A program made the translations under genes and the position numbers. The notes beneath the pieces were generated by a model. The model saw only the letters and a list, made by a program, of their open reading frames with translations. It did no database searches and was not told the origin of the DNA. DNA of 64,000 nt, taken from the NCBI GenBank assembly GCA_031266775.1, contig JAISAQ010000107.1, positions 1 through 64,000 of the forward strand, read 5' to 3'. This DNA is from Treponema sp. (GTDB lineage: Bacteria > Spirochaetota > Spirochaetia > Treponematales > Breznakiellaceae). Position 1 is the stretch's first letter; the number at the start of each line of letters is the position of its first letter. Below, in pieces: positions 8,945-17,381 of the stretch.

Positions 8945-11900
8945 ATGACCGATTTTGTCCACCTCCACGTCCATTCCGATTTTTCCCTGCTTGACGGGGC
9001 CGCCCCGGTAAAGGGGCTTGCCGCCAAGGCCCGCTCCCTGGGAATGAAGCACCTGGCCATTACCGATCACGGCAACATGTTCGGGGTTCTGGACTTTGTG
9101 TACGCCTGCATGGGGGACGAAGATCACCCCGTTGCCCCCGAAAACCGGATTCATCCCATTATCGGCAGCGAATTTTACATGGCGCCGGGCTCCAGGTTCG
9201 ACAAAAAAGGCTCGGAAAACGAAAACAAGTACTTTCACCTAATCCTCTTGGCAGCCTCAAGGGAAGGCTACCTTAACATGCTCAAACTGTCCTCCCTTGC
9301 CTATACCGAAGGCTTTTACTACAAACCCCGCATTGACGAAGAGCTTCTTGTCAACTACCACACGGGGCTTATCTGCCTTTCGGCCTGTCTTGCCGGGGAA
9401 ATTCCCGCCCTTATTCGGAAAGGCAACATACGCGAGGCCGAAGCAAGGGCGCGCTGGTTCCGGGATCTTATGGGCGACGGCAATTTCTACCTTGAACTCA
9501 TGGATCACGGCCTTGAGGAACAGCGCACGGTCAACGAGGCAATCATTGAAATATCGCGCCGTACCGGCATTCCCCTTGCCGCCACCAACGACATCCATTT
9601 TATAGAAAAAAACGACGCCGCCGCGCAGGACGTGCTCCTGTGTATTTCCACCAACAGGAAGCGTTCCGACGAAAGACGCATGCGGTACACGGGGAACGAA
9701 TACTTTAGAACAGGCGATGAAATGGCGGCCCTTTTCCCCGGTGTTCCCGAGGCTATCAGCAACACAGTCCGCATTGCAGAGCGCTGCGTCACCGACATTC
9801 CAAGCCCCGGCCCCATGCTTCCTGACTTTGAGATTCCCCAGGGCTTCGGCAACGCCGACGAATACCTCAGGCATATCGCGATGGAGGGCCTTGCAAAACG
9901 CTACCCGTCCATGCCGGCGGAAGCAGGCAAGAGGGCCGAATATGAACTGGATGTGATCATACGGATGGGCTTTACCGGCTACTTCCTTATCGTCGCGGAT
10001 TTTATCAACTGGGCAAAAGACCGGGGCATACCGGTAGGACCCGGCCGGGGTTCCGGCGCCGGTTCCATTGTCGCCTACGCGCTCAGAATCACCGACATAG
10101 ATCCCCTTAAATACAGCCTCCTCTTCGAGCGTTTCCTCAACCCCGAACGCAATACCATGCCGGATTTCGACGTGGACTTCTGCAACGAAAGGCGCGAAGA
10201 AGTGATCAACTACGTGACGGAAAAATACGGCAAGGACAGGGTGGGGCAGATCATCACCTTTGGGACGCTGGGGGCAAAACAGGTCCTTAAGGACGTGGCG
10301 CGGGCGCTGGATATTTCCCTTGCCGAATCGACGGCAATAGCCAATCTCATTCCCAAGGACCCCAAAATAACGCTGGAAAAGGCCTTTAATCCCGATCCGG
10401 AAGATCCAAGGTACGCGGACCTCCTGGCCGGCGCGGAAAAGCTCCGCGAGGCGGAACAGAATCCAAAATACCAGGAACTCTTCGCTCTTGCCCGCAAACT
10501 GGAAGGCAAGAAACGCCACGCAAGCATTCACGCCGCCGGAGTTGTTATAGGAAAAACTGCGCTCGTCAATTACGTGCCCCTGTACCGCGACCCCAAAACG
10601 GGCGGCATAGCCACGCAGTACACCATGGGGCTTCTGGAAAAACAGGGGCTTGTCAAAATGGATTTTCTGGGGCTCAAAACCCTGGACCTCATCAAGACCA
10701 CCGAAGAGATCATACGGCGGAGGGGGGATGATTACGCCGGTTTCAGCGTCGCCGGCGTGGATGAATTCGACAAAGAAGCCTACAAAATTCTTGCCGAAGG
10801 AAAAAACGAGGGGATATTTCAGTTTGAAAAAACATGGTGGAAGGACTACCTCAGGCAGTCGCAACCTTCCAGCATAGGAGAACTAACCGCGCTTACAAGC
10901 CTGGGAAGGCCCGGGCCCATGAAGTACATCCCGCAGTACATCTCGTCAAAATGGGACCCCAGGGCCATACACTACCCCGACCCCTGCCTGGAAGACATTC
11001 TAAAGGAAACCTACGGCGTCATTGTTTACCAGGAACAGGTCATGCAGGTTGCCCAGCGCATAGCGGGCTACACTCCCGGACAGGCGGATCTTCTGCGCAG
11101 GGCCATGGGAAAGAAGAAAAAGGAAATCATCGACAGGGAAAAAGGCCCCTTTATCGCCGGGGCGGTACAACAGGGCTTTTCACACGCCGATGCGGAACGG
11201 ATCTACGACATTCTTGCCCCCTTTGCCGGTTACGGATTCAACAAAAGCCACGCCGCCGCCTATTCGGTGCTGTCGTTCAGAACCGCCTGGCTCAAGGCGC
11301 ACTTTCCCGCGGAATTCATGGCGGCAAATCTTTCCAACGAAATAAACAGTTCCGACAAGGACAAGCTGTCCGAATACATTGCCGTAACGCAGGATATGGG
11401 CATTCCCATTGATCCGCCGGATGTGAACAGGTCGGACCGGCTCTTTACCGTCGTCAACGGCCGCATCGTGTACGGCCTCAAGGCGATCAAGGGAATAGGC
11501 GACAGGTCCGCCGAAGAAATTGCCGCCTGCCGCAAAACGGGGCCCTACCGCGATTTTATGGATTTTCTTGACCGCGTAAACATACACACCGTGGGCAAAA
11601 AAGTAGTGGAACTCCTCATACAGACAGGGGCCCTCGACGCCTTTGGCCAGACCCGCCAGACACTGATAAAAAATTTCGAGGCGGCCCTTGAGTTTTCGCT
11701 CAAAAAAAAGGCCGACAGGGAGCTGGGTCAGACGGACCTTTTTGAGGCAATGGGCGAAAAAACCTTCGCCGATTTTGTGTTCAAACCCTGGCCCGAATAT
11801 TCACGGCAGGAGCGGCTCAACGCCGAAAAGGCGCTCATGGGCTTTTACATTTCAGGCCATCCCCTTGACGAGTACCGCGAAGCCTGGGAACAGCTTGTTA

Positions 11901-12556
11901 CCCTGGATCTCGGCAAGTCCCTTGAGGCGGACAAAAAAACCTATACCCTCATCGGCACGCTCAAATCCCTGAACCGGCCTTTTCAGGACAAAAACGGGAA
12001 CGAGATGTGCTTCGGAACGCTGGCCGATTACCGGGGCGAAATCAGCGTTAAATTCTTCCCCGAGGCCTGGAAACAGTACCGCGATGAACTCCGCCTTATC
12101 GTCAACGAGGAAGGAGAAGAGGGGATCATCGGAGTACGGGGAAGAATAGACTCGTACCGCAAGGAAGGGCAGACCCAGGCAAATTTCATCGTCAACGAGC
12201 TTATCGATCTTGACAAAGCGGCCAAAAACGCCAAACGGTCCGCCGCGCGGAACAAGGGCCAAGCGGGAACGCCCCCGGACGCCCCTGTTCCAGGGGCCCC
12301 TGGAACAGGGACCGCGTCCCGGCGCGCCGAACCCCGCGCCGTACACATCATGCTAAAAGGCGGGGCGGCCGGCAGCGACGAGGCGCTTTACCCCCTGCGG
12401 AACCGGCTCCTTGAAAAACCCGGCCCCTGCGAGGTGATCATACACCTGCCCCTTCCCGAAGGCGAAACGGTGATACGCGCCGCCACCCGGACCGCAGGAG
12501 CCGTCATCACCGATCTTGGCCGCAGCGAGGCCGTAGCCGCGGCATGGGGAGAATAG
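8945..12556 (+). CDS. dnaE: DNA polymerase III alpha subunit
   Basis: This is the replicative polymerase of the DnaE class, 1203 residues. It begins with a PHP domain (HLHVHSDFSLLDG, 5-17). The polymerase motif PDFDVDF places catalytic aspartates at 407 and 409, equivalent to D401 and D403 of the Escherichia coli enzyme. Helix-hairpin-helix and OB-fold regions follow (KFFPEAW near 1040). The linker near residues 1113-1123 (PVPGAPGTGT) is encoded by a perfect 28-bp palindrome. The start at 8945 gives the correct PHP start but has no Shine-Dalgarno sequence. Confidence 0.97.
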   Translation: MTDFVHLHVHSDFSLLDGAAPVKGLAAKARSLGMKHLAITDHGNMFGVLDFVYACMGDEDHPVAPENRIHPIIGSEFYMAPGSRFDKKGSENENKYFHLILLAASREGYLNMLKLSSLAYTEGFYYKPRIDEELLVNYHTGLICLSACLAGEIPALIRKGNIREAEARARWFRDLMGDGNFYLELMDHGLEEQRTVNEAIIEISRRTGIPLAATNDIHFIEKNDAAAQDVLLCISTNRKRSDERRMRYTGNEYFRTGDEMAALFPGVPEAISNTVRIAERCVTDIPSPGPMLPDFEIPQGFGNADEYLRHIAMEGLAKRYPSMPAEAGKRAEYELDVIIRMGFTGYFLIVADFINWAKDRGIPVGPGRGSGAGSIVAYALRITDIDPLKYSLLFERFLNPERNTMPDFDVDFCNERREEVINYVTEKYGKDRVGQIITFGTLGAKQVLKDVARALDISLAESTAIANLIPKDPKITLEKAFNPDPEDPRYADLLAGAEKLREAEQNPKYQELFALARKLEGKKRHASIHAAGVVIGKTALVNYVPLYRDPKTGGIATQYTMGLLEKQGLVKMDFLGLKTLDLIKTTEEIIRRRGDDYAGFSVAGVDEFDKEAYKILAEGKNEGIFQFEKTWWKDYLRQSQPSSIGELTALTSLGRPGPMKYIPQYISSKWDPRAIHYPDPCLEDILKETYGVIVYQEQVMQVAQRIAGYTPGQADLLRRAMGKKKKEIIDREKGPFIAGAVQQGFSHADAERIYDILAPFAGYGFNKSHAAAYSVLSFRTAWLKAHFPAEFMAANLSNEINSSDKDKLSEYIAVTQDMGIPIDPPDVNRSDRLFTVVNGRIVYGLKAIKGIGDRSAEEIAACRKTGPYRDFMDFLDRVNIHTVGKKVVELLIQTGALDAFGQTRQTLIKNFEAALEFSLKKKADRELGQTDLFEAMGEKTFADFVFKPWPEYSRQERLNAEKALMGFYISGHPLDEYREAWEQLVTLDLGKSLEADKKTYTLIGTLKSLNRPFQDKNGNEMCFGTLADYRGEISVKFFPEAWKQYRDELRLIVNEEGEEGIIGVRGRIDSYRKEGQTQANFIVNELIDLDKAAKNAKRSAARNKGQAGTPPDAPVPGAPGTGTASRRAEPRAVHIMLKGGAAGSDEALYPLRNRLLEKPGPCEVIIHLPLPEGETVIRAATRTAGAVITDLGRSEAVAAAWGE
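12283..12310. repeat. Perfect 28-bp palindrome inside dnaE
   Basis: The 14-nt arm CCCTGTTCCAGGGG (12283-12296) is followed with no spacer by its exact reverse complement. It lies in an Ala/Pro/Gly-rich linker between the OB region and the C-terminal part of DnaE, where an in-frame insertion would be tolerated. Confidence 0.85.
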
Positions 12557-12608
12557 GGCCGCCGGGTACAAACCGCGGTTTCGCACCCCTAAAGAACAGG
12601 TTTGGGCC

Positions 12609-12980
12609 TCAGCTTTCCCCGGTCAGCACAAAATACTGATCAGGCACAGGGCCTTCTATCCAGGCGGCGTTAATCCATAAAAGCATGGGGACCACGAGCC
12701 AGCAAAGAAAATAACCGACTCCAACCGCGACGGCGTTGGCCGTCTTGGTTTCCTTTGCCAGCGTCCTCTGTACGGTAGCATATCCTTCTTTTTGTATGAT
12801 TATCCGGTTTGAATTGGTCGAATTCTTCACCTTTAAGCCGGTGATCGGGGTAGTTCCCACCTCTTTTCCGTCCAGTACAACCGAAGCGCCGGGAACGCTT
12901 GTGTTGATATTCACCATGGTCGTCGTCTGGCATCCCGCAAAAAAGACGGCAAGCAACACTACACCGATAATCCTGTTCAT
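12609..12980 (-). CDS. PEGA-domain lipoprotein
   Basis: The 123-residue product has a signal peptide with lipobox FAGC (Cys17). Next is a PEGA-type beta domain (about 25-72, with SVPGASVVLDGKEVGTTP), a fold often found in surface proteins. A hydrophobic segment (about 87-108) near the C-terminus could be a second membrane anchor. The start is supported by GAAGGAAG upstream. It is convergent with dnaE and 290 bp from the divergent TRL-like lipoprotein gene. The role is unknown; envelope attachment or sensing is only a guess. Confidence 0.82.
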   Translation of the reverse strand: MNRIIGVVLLAVFFAGCQTTTMVNINTSVPGASVVLDGKEVGTTPITGLKVKNSTNSNRIIIQKEGYATVQRTLAKETKTANAVAVGVGYFLCWLVVPMLLWINAAWIEGPVPDQYFVLTGES

Positions 12981-13190
12981 AACCGTTCTTCCTTCTTATG
13001 TATATTATAGAAAGGTTCTAATATACCAAAACACAGTTGTCAAGGGCATTCACACAGGCTTTCCTGGTTTCCTTTCGGCAAGAACAGATAATCCGCCTTC
13101 TTTGGGCGGAAATTCCCCTGTTTTTGGAATTTTTTTCAGGAATTTTTGTAAAAAAAACGAAAATTCTGTTGATACGGGTTTTAAAACGGC

Positions 13191-13219
13191 TTGACAATAT
13201 TTAAAAACGAGGTTACATT
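13191..13219 (+). promoter_or_regulatory. Strong sigma-70-type promoter
   Basis: TTGACA (13191-13196), a 17-nt spacer and TACATT (13214-13219) lie 51 nt before the TRL-like gene, which has its own AAGGAG site. The rest of the 290-bp gap (12981-13270) is AT-rich and shows no other feature I can support. Confidence 0.8.
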
Positions 13220-13270
13220 GGCTTCACTCCCATAAGTTGTATGGGCAAAATATTTATAAGGAGTTTTGTT

Positions 13271-13585
13271 ATGAAGAAGCTTTTCTCGCTCTTGGTCATT
13301 ACCACTGTGTTGGCGGTAATCTTCGCAATGACGGGGTGTGTCACTGCAAGTTCCATCAATGGCACAGCCGACACGCACGGTCTTTTTTCAGGAGGCGGCG
13401 CCAAAGCATTGGTGTCCGATGGTGCTGAGCAAATCGCATCGTATTTGAACATTATTGGCCTCTTTGATACGGGATACACTGACTATGTTGCCAGTGTGAA
13501 TGAAGCATTGGCGGCTGGTAAAAAGGTTACAACAACAAAGACTTGGTATTACGTAATGGTTAAGCATACGGCTTACGCAAAGTAA
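13271..13585 (+). CDS. Small TRL-like lipoprotein
   Basis: The ATG at 13271 sits 7 nt after AAGGAG. The 104-residue precursor has a signal peptide and lipobox MTGC (Cys23). The mature part, with GLFSGGGAKALVSDGAE and IGLFDTGYTDYVASVNEALAAGKK, resembles TRL-like lipoproteins, in which a Gly/Ala-rich core is followed by a repeat of the alternating pattern. It is a single-gene unit with its own promoter and terminator. Expression may be high; the role is unknown. Confidence 0.75.
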   Translation: MKKLFSLLVITTVLAVIFAMTGCVTASSINGTADTHGLFSGGGAKALVSDGAEQIASYLNIIGLFDTGYTDYVASVNEALAAGKKVTTTKTWYYVMVKHTAYAK

Positions 13586-13598
13586 AAAGAAGACGCCA

Positions 13599-13628
13599 TT
13601 ATTGGGAGGGCAATGTCCCTTCCAATAA
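13599..13628 (+). terminator. Intrinsic terminator after the TRL-like gene
   Basis: TTATTGGGAGGG pairs with CCCTTCCAATAA through a 6-nt loop (12 bp, one G-U pair). The stem begins 14 nt after the stop codon and is followed by ACATTTTCG. Confidence 0.75.
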
Positions 13629-13665
13629 ACATTTTCGAAGACAGTTTTGTTGTGAAAAAAACAGA

Positions 13666-13695
13666 GTTGTTCAATAACTGAAGTTAGTGAACAAC
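13666..13695. repeat. Palindromic interspersed element A, copy 2
   Basis: Arms GTTGTTC (13666-13672) and GAACAAC (13689-13695) enclose AATAACTGAAGTTAGT. Read on this strand it is almost identical to the reverse complement of copy 1, so the two copies are in opposite orientation. It sits between convergent genes. Confidence 0.8.
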
Positions 13696-13760
13696 TCCAT
13701 TTTTGGTCTGCACACCGGCGGTGGAATTAAATCCCGCTTTGAACCGTTCCTGTTATCACT

Positions 13761-14951
13761 TTACCGCTTTTTAGGCAGAAGGCTGCCAAGATAATCCGAC
13801 AAAAGCTTTCCGTATTCCCCGTTTATCTTTCTTTCGGCCGCCGCAAACGCCCGGTTTTCGGCTTCCGGGAGGCTTATGTGTCCTTCGCGCCCGTTTATGG
13901 CATACGGCAGAAGAACGCCGCCTGTGGACGTATCCACAAGGTTCGCGTCCACGGTGTACCGCACGAATTTATTCTGCTGGTTGGGAAGCTCAACCGGGGC
14001 AAGGGTAACCGCGGCGTTAAGCGCGTAGCGTGAACTGGCACCCCCGCTTCTAAAGCCCTGTTTGCCAATCGCGGCGGCAAAAGCCCCCTTGAGCCGGTCC
14101 GCCCTGTCCCCCGTAACGGTAACGGAAATGGGAATGTTCCCCGCTATCTTTGCCGCCTCTATCCTGAGATCGTCGCCCTTCCTCATGCCGGCCGTGTTTA
14201 TCCCGGAATTCGAGGCGCCAACCACGGAAAGCACATTGGCAAAGACCCGGTTCGCGTCGGCAATGGTTGCGGCCAGAATGTAACGCGAATAGCCGTCCAG
14301 AGAATTCTTTTCGGAATCCTTCATGTTCACAAGGCCCGTTATGATGTCTTCGTTGGAACGTATCATGTCTGTGTAGAGCGCCGCGGTCTTTCCCCGTTCC
14401 ATAACGGCTACCGCGTAATGGGTTGACGCGCCGTCGTACCAGTAGTCCCTGATTTCGGCCCCCACAAGCGACTCAAGCTGTACGGATGTCTTTATGGCGC
14501 TGTCAAAGGAAGTATCGGAAAGGGCCTTTACGGCGCCGTTTGCGACAACTTCGGAATACCGCGTTACCGCCGCGGCTTCTCCCTGTATGGACTGGCCGAA
14601 AAGGGCGGTAAGATTGGCAAGCGCGTTCTTTTCCGCCGTATTCCTGTCGGGAGCATAGCCGACCGCGGCGACATAGTTTCCGCGGTCATAGACCGAATCC
14701 GGGGCGGTGACCCAAGCGGGTTCGGCGCCTCCGCCTGCCCGCCCGTCCGAAGAAGCCCTCGAAGAAGAAGAAGAGGAACCGCCCGAAGTGGAATTCCGCC
14801 CCCCGTTCATGGCGTTTACCGCCGCGGCCGCTTTTCTTTCGGCGTCTTCCGCTCCCGGACCGGCGGCCGGGGCGGGCGTCCCTGCGCATGAACTCCACAG
14901 CAACGCGCCTCCCGCGGCAAACGACAGTACTGCCATCCTCATTTTATGCAT
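13761..14951 (-). CDS. LPP20-type lipoprotein
   Basis: The start at 14951 follows AAGGAG; the longer frame to 14984 lacks a site. The 396-residue precursor has lipobox WSSC (Cys22) and a Gly/Ser-rich spacer that includes six Ser in a row. An LPP20-like domain follows: PAWVTAP, then YVAAVGYAPDRNTAEKNAL. The C-terminal half (about 250-396) has a beta-rich pattern reminiscent of outer-membrane assembly lipoproteins. Two more LPP20-type proteins occur at 31417 and 32025. It is probably co-transcribed with the lipoprotein gene upstream at 15003. Function unknown; envelope location inferred. Confidence 0.75.
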   Translation of the reverse strand: MHKMRMAVLSFAAGGALLWSSCAGTPAPAAGPGAEDAERKAAAAVNAMNGGRNSTSGGSSSSSSRASSDGRAGGGAEPAWVTAPDSVYDRGNYVAAVGYAPDRNTAEKNALANLTALFGQSIQGEAAAVTRYSEVVANGAVKALSDTSFDSAIKTSVQLESLVGAEIRDYWYDGASTHYAVAVMERGKTAALYTDMIRSNEDIITGLVNMKDSEKNSLDGYSRYILAATIADANRVFANVLSVVGASNSGINTAGMRKGDDLRIEAAKIAGNIPISVTVTGDRADRLKGAFAAAIGKQGFRSGGASSRYALNAAVTLAPVELPNQQNKFVRYTVDANLVDTSTGGVLLPYAINGREGHISLPEAENRAFAAAERKINGEYGKLLSDYLGSLLPKKR

Positions 14952-15002
14952 AAAAAGCTCCTTTATTAATGCATCCCGCCTCACCCGTTCCGCCCTAACC
15001 GT

Positions 15003-15692
15003 TTACTCGGCTTCGGTATAAACATCCGCCGGAATCTCCGTATTGCTGCGGATCGCGTTCATTCCGCCTATCAGCGAAAGCAGGTATTCCTGATCAAAGA
15101 GGACCGCAAGCTCCTCCGCCTGGGCGCGGGTAAAATAGGAGCGTATGTTAAGGGACTCCCGGGTAACATCGGAAGACGCCATCCCGCTTATATCCTCCGC
15201 CCTGCGCTGGAGAACGGTAAAATAGGGGCTCCCGCTGCTGAAACGGTACCCCAGTTCCATACGGGGATTGGCTTTGGCGCTCATCAGGACGCTGATATTC
15301 ACCTGGCCCCATTCCGTATATCCCCCCAGAGTCCCGTAGGCGCGGCTTGCCTTTGCGGGGGCCAGGCCAAGATTATGATCCTCATAGTCCTTGCGGTATC
15401 TTGTCAGGGCGCTTACAAAGGCGGCCCTCCCCGCCCTGTCCCAATATTGACGGTACGTAATGCTCTGGTATCTGAACTGCAGATACACCGAATCGGTACG
15501 GGGCGCAAAAAACACCTGCGCTTCCTTTTTTTCCAGGGATGACGAAAGGATCTTTTCCAGTTCCAGTTCTACGCTCCCCATAGATATGGGGTCCCTGTCG
15601 GCAAGCATGTTCGGATTGGGCCTGGCCCCCCCCTGGCAGGAAAAAAACAACACGGCAACAAGAAACATGGACGCAATTATTCCGGTTTTCAT
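15003..15692 (-). CDS. Lipoprotein of unknown function
   Basis: The 229-residue precursor has a clear lipoprotein signal ending in FFSC (Cys19). The mature region is mixed alpha/beta with many Tyr and Arg residues (VYLQFRYQSITYRQYWDR) and a repeated pattern around LGYRFSSGSPYFTVLQRRAEDI. No family is recognised; the look is of a spirochaete-specific envelope protein. No ribosome binding site precedes the ATG, which lies 7 nt after a TATACT element. The LPP20-type gene follows 51 nt downstream, suggesting an operon. Confidence 0.7.
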   Translation of the reverse strand: MKTGIIASMFLVAVLFFSCQGGARPNPNMLADRDPISMGSVELELEKILSSSLEKKEAQVFFAPRTDSVYLQFRYQSITYRQYWDRAGRAAFVSALTRYRKDYEDHNLGLAPAKASRAYGTLGGYTEWGQVNISVLMSAKANPRMELGYRFSSGSPYFTVLQRRAEDISGMASSDVTRESLNIRSYFTRAQAEELAVLFDQEYLLSLIGGMNAIRSNTEIPADVYTEAE

Positions 15693-15699
15693 GGGTTTT

Positions 15700-15729
15700 A
15701 GTATATCACAGGGGAAAGGGCGAAGTGAA
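15700..15729 (-). promoter_or_regulatory. Promoter of the 15003 lipoprotein gene, probably leaderless
   Basis: On the minus strand TTCACT (15729-15724), an 18-nt spacer and TATACT (15705-15700) are followed after 7 nt by the ATG at 15692. Transcription would start at or within a base or two of the start codon. Confidence 0.6.
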
Positions 15730-15789
15730 GGGCTGAAGGCGAAGCTTCACTTCGCCTTCAGATGGGAAGTTTTGCTTCGCTTCCGGCCG
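15721..15789. repeat. Structured repeat B, copy 1
   Basis: A perfect 12-bp stem (CTGAAGGCGAAG at 15733-15744 with 15750-15761) overlaps a 10-bp pairing of CGAAGTGAAG (15721-15730) with 15745-15754. Positions 15764-15789 match 17354-17379 exactly, and the similarity extends leftward to 39 nt with four differences. Confidence 0.75.
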
Positions 15790-15800
15790 GGGGCAAGAGT

Positions 15801-16118
15801 TCACCCACGGACTTTTGAGAGTATTTCCGGGTTATTGGCTACGTAATTCAGTACATCCGCCATAATGCCGGTGTAACCGCTTCCCAAAGACTTGTATTTT
15901 TCCAGGGCTTCCGGTTCCACACGCAGGGCAACCACAGGCTTTACTTTTCTTTGACGCCGTGCCCGAGCCAGGGCCGCGAATTCCGCCAGGGCTTCCGGCG
16001 TAGATTCCGGGCAGTCCTCCGTATAGTGACTTGGCTTTTTTGCGATTTCCTTGATTCGCTTGATAACTTCTTTAGGTGGTTTTTGTCCAACCCTTATTCT
16101 CGATGAGATAATAGCCAT
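15801..16118 (-). CDS. brnA: BrnA-type antitoxin
   Basis: The 105-residue protein follows the BrnT gene and overlaps it by 47 bp, the usual toxin-antitoxin order of this type II family. The C-terminal part VVALRVEPEALEKYKSLG and TGIMADVLNYV matches the ribbon-helix-helix DNA-binding end of BrnA antitoxins. BrnA neutralises BrnT and, with it, represses the shared promoter. The N-terminal half (PPKEVIKRIKEIAKK) is longer than in minimal BrnA proteins. Confidence 0.85.
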   Translation of the reverse strand: MAIISSRIRVGQKPPKEVIKRIKEIAKKPSHYTEDCPESTPEALAEFAALARARRQRKVKPVVALRVEPEALEKYKSLGSGYTGIMADVLNYVANNPEILSKVRG

Positions 16119-16392
16119 TGTAACTCCTCCGTTCCGCCTTGTTGGCCAGGCGCGCCGAAATAATCCGTTTTTTCTCCCCGCGTTCCGTATAGACCACGAA
16201 AAGAACCTTCCCTATCATGCCCAATGTCTGCCACCGGGTTTCTCCGAAAACATTTCCCTTACTTTGATCCAGGCGTTCAATTCTTTCGGGATCGGCAAAA
16301 ACATATTGGGCTTCCTCAAAGCTCAAGCCCTCATGTTCCTGTTTGTTGATCTCGTTCTTGGCCTCGTCCCATTCAACGCCTTCCAGTTGCAT
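16072..16392 (-). CDS. brnT: BrnT-type ribonuclease toxin
   Basis: The 106-residue protein has the BrnT pattern: VEWDEAKNEIN, EGLSFEEAQYVF, FVVYTERG and RIISARLANKAERRSY. BrnT toxins are small RelE-like ribonucleases that block translation until bound by BrnA. The family core is complete, so this copy looks active. The gene has no ribosome binding site; its ATG lies 6 nt after a consensus -10, so the mRNA may be leaderless. Confidence 0.9.
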   Translation of the reverse strand: MQLEGVEWDEAKNEINKQEHEGLSFEEAQYVFADPERIERLDQSKGNVFGETRWQTLGMIGKVLFVVYTERGEKKRIISARLANKAERRSYNGYYLIENKGWTKTT

Positions 16393-16398
16393 TATTAA

Positions 16399-16427
16399 AT
16401 TGTAATACGTTTTGTATTTAATGTCAA
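16399..16427 (-). promoter_or_regulatory. Promoter and probable autoregulatory operator of brnTA
   Basis: Minus-strand TTGACA (16427-16422), a 17-nt spacer and TACAAT (16404-16399) precede brnT. The spacer and -10 edge hold an inverted repeat, AATAC (16404-16408) and GTATT (16414-16418), placed where a BrnA dimer would block polymerase. Operator use is inferred from the family. Confidence 0.75.
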
Positions 16428-16776
16428 AAAGAAGATTTACACCGAATTTTCAGAATGTCCGGGGCTTATGCGCTTGCCCGGCATGGTCCGGGGAAGTGGT
16501 TTGCTATGACCGCCCCTGCCTGTCTACCGTCCCGGCAAGGGAGATCGGCTTTTGCTGATTTTTTCAATGTTGAAAAAATCTGTCCCTTACGGGCTTTAAG
16601 CGAGCCTGCTATATTGACCCTCTGTTACTAAGCATATATTAATTTCCCCAGACTGGATAGATTTGAGCTTGTTCCAAAACCCGGTTGATTTTGAAACAAA
16701 CTCTTGGAGAAAATTGCCATAAAAACAGGGCTTGATTTTTTGGAAAAATTGTATATACATTATTGTAGAGCATTAA
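16428..16776. other. Intergenic stretch between the two brn loci
   Basis: No convincing gene is seen here. It holds a 24-bp AT-rich dyad (GATTTTTTCAA at 16557-16567 with TTGAAAAAATC at 16570-16580). It also has two plus-strand promoter-like pairs, TTGACC-17-TATTAA (16614-16642) and TTGATT-16-TATACA (16732-16759), either of which could drive the second brn locus. Confidence 0.5.
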
Positions 16777-16953
16777 ATGGGGAAAACGATAATCAGTGCC
16801 GATGGGCGCTTTGAGCGGGATGAGGAGAAAAGCGAGACTAATCGGGACTTTATTATCCTGTATCTGGCTTATACGGAACCGGCAAGCGGACGAACAAGGA
16901 TTATCTCGGCTCGACCCGCTGAACCAATAGAGGAGGAGACGTACTATGAATGA
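16777..16953 (+). pseudogene. Internally deleted brnT remnant
   Basis: This intact 58-codon frame aligns at both ends with the full BrnT at 16072. GRFERDEEKSETN matches its N-terminal core, and ILYLAYTE with RTRIISARP matches its C-terminal strands. About 45 middle residues, including the SFEEA helix and most of the ribonuclease core, are missing. It still overlaps the next antitoxin gene by 8 nt in the standard BrnT-BrnA way. The toxin activity is presumably lost; a residual role in contacting the antitoxin cannot be excluded. Confidence 0.75.
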
Positions 16954-17221
16954 CGTAAAAATTTTAACTCCTGAACGGATCGCCGAAATAAAGACATTCA
17001 AGAACACCGATTTTTCGGACTGCCCAATAATGACCGATGAAGAATTGAAAAGGCTCCGTCCCCGGCATCCGGAATATTTTAAACCGGTCAAAAAAGCCGT
17101 GCAGATACGCCTTGACGCTGATGTTCTGGCCTGGTTCAAGGCTTATGGGAAGGGGTATCAAAGCCGGATAAACGCGGTACTTCGGGAAGTCATGCTACGG
17201 ACTACGCAGAATCAGGCATAA
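16946..17221 (+). CDS. Second BrnA-type antitoxin
   Basis: This 91-residue protein ends in a ribbon-helix-helix segment (KAVQIRLDADVLAWFKAYGKGYQSR and INAVLREVM) typical of BrnA. GAGGAGGAG lies about 7 nt before its ATG, inside the remnant toxin frame. With the partner toxin gutted it is effectively a solitary antitoxin. It may still repress its own promoter or cross-react with the BrnTA pair 550 bp away on the other strand. Confidence 0.85.
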   Translation: MNDVKILTPERIAEIKTFKNTDFSDCPIMTDEELKRLRPRHPEYFKPVKKAVQIRLDADVLAWFKAYGKGYQSRINAVLREVMLRTTQNQA

Positions 17222-17318
17222 GGCAAAAAACGGCGGACGAAAACGGTTCATGTGGGGAATGCGGACTTGACCGAACAGCCCGTCAAGCAGGCCGAGTTTA
17301 TCACAGGCCGCCGGGGCT

Positions 17319-17379
17319 AAAGGCGAAGATTTTGTTTCGCCTCGCCTTCGGCCGGGAAGTTTTGCTTCGCTTCCGGCCG
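17319..17379. repeat. Structured repeat B, copy 2
   Basis: AGGCGAA pairs with TTCGCCT (17321-17342), and GGCCGGGAAG pairs with CTTCCGGCC around 17350-17377. The last 26 nt (17354-17379) are identical to copy 1 at 15764. The two copies bracket both brn loci. Confidence 0.7.
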
Positions 17380-17381
17380 CA

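Noticed and set aside
9257..10864. 535-residue minus-strand open frame inside dnaE
   Set aside because: dnaE is unambiguous on the plus strand; the antisense frame has no start signal or recognisable domain.
16639..17139. 166-residue minus-strand open frame over the second brnA
   Set aside because: It runs antisense to the brnT remnant and brnA frames, which have family motifs, overlap and a ribosome binding site.
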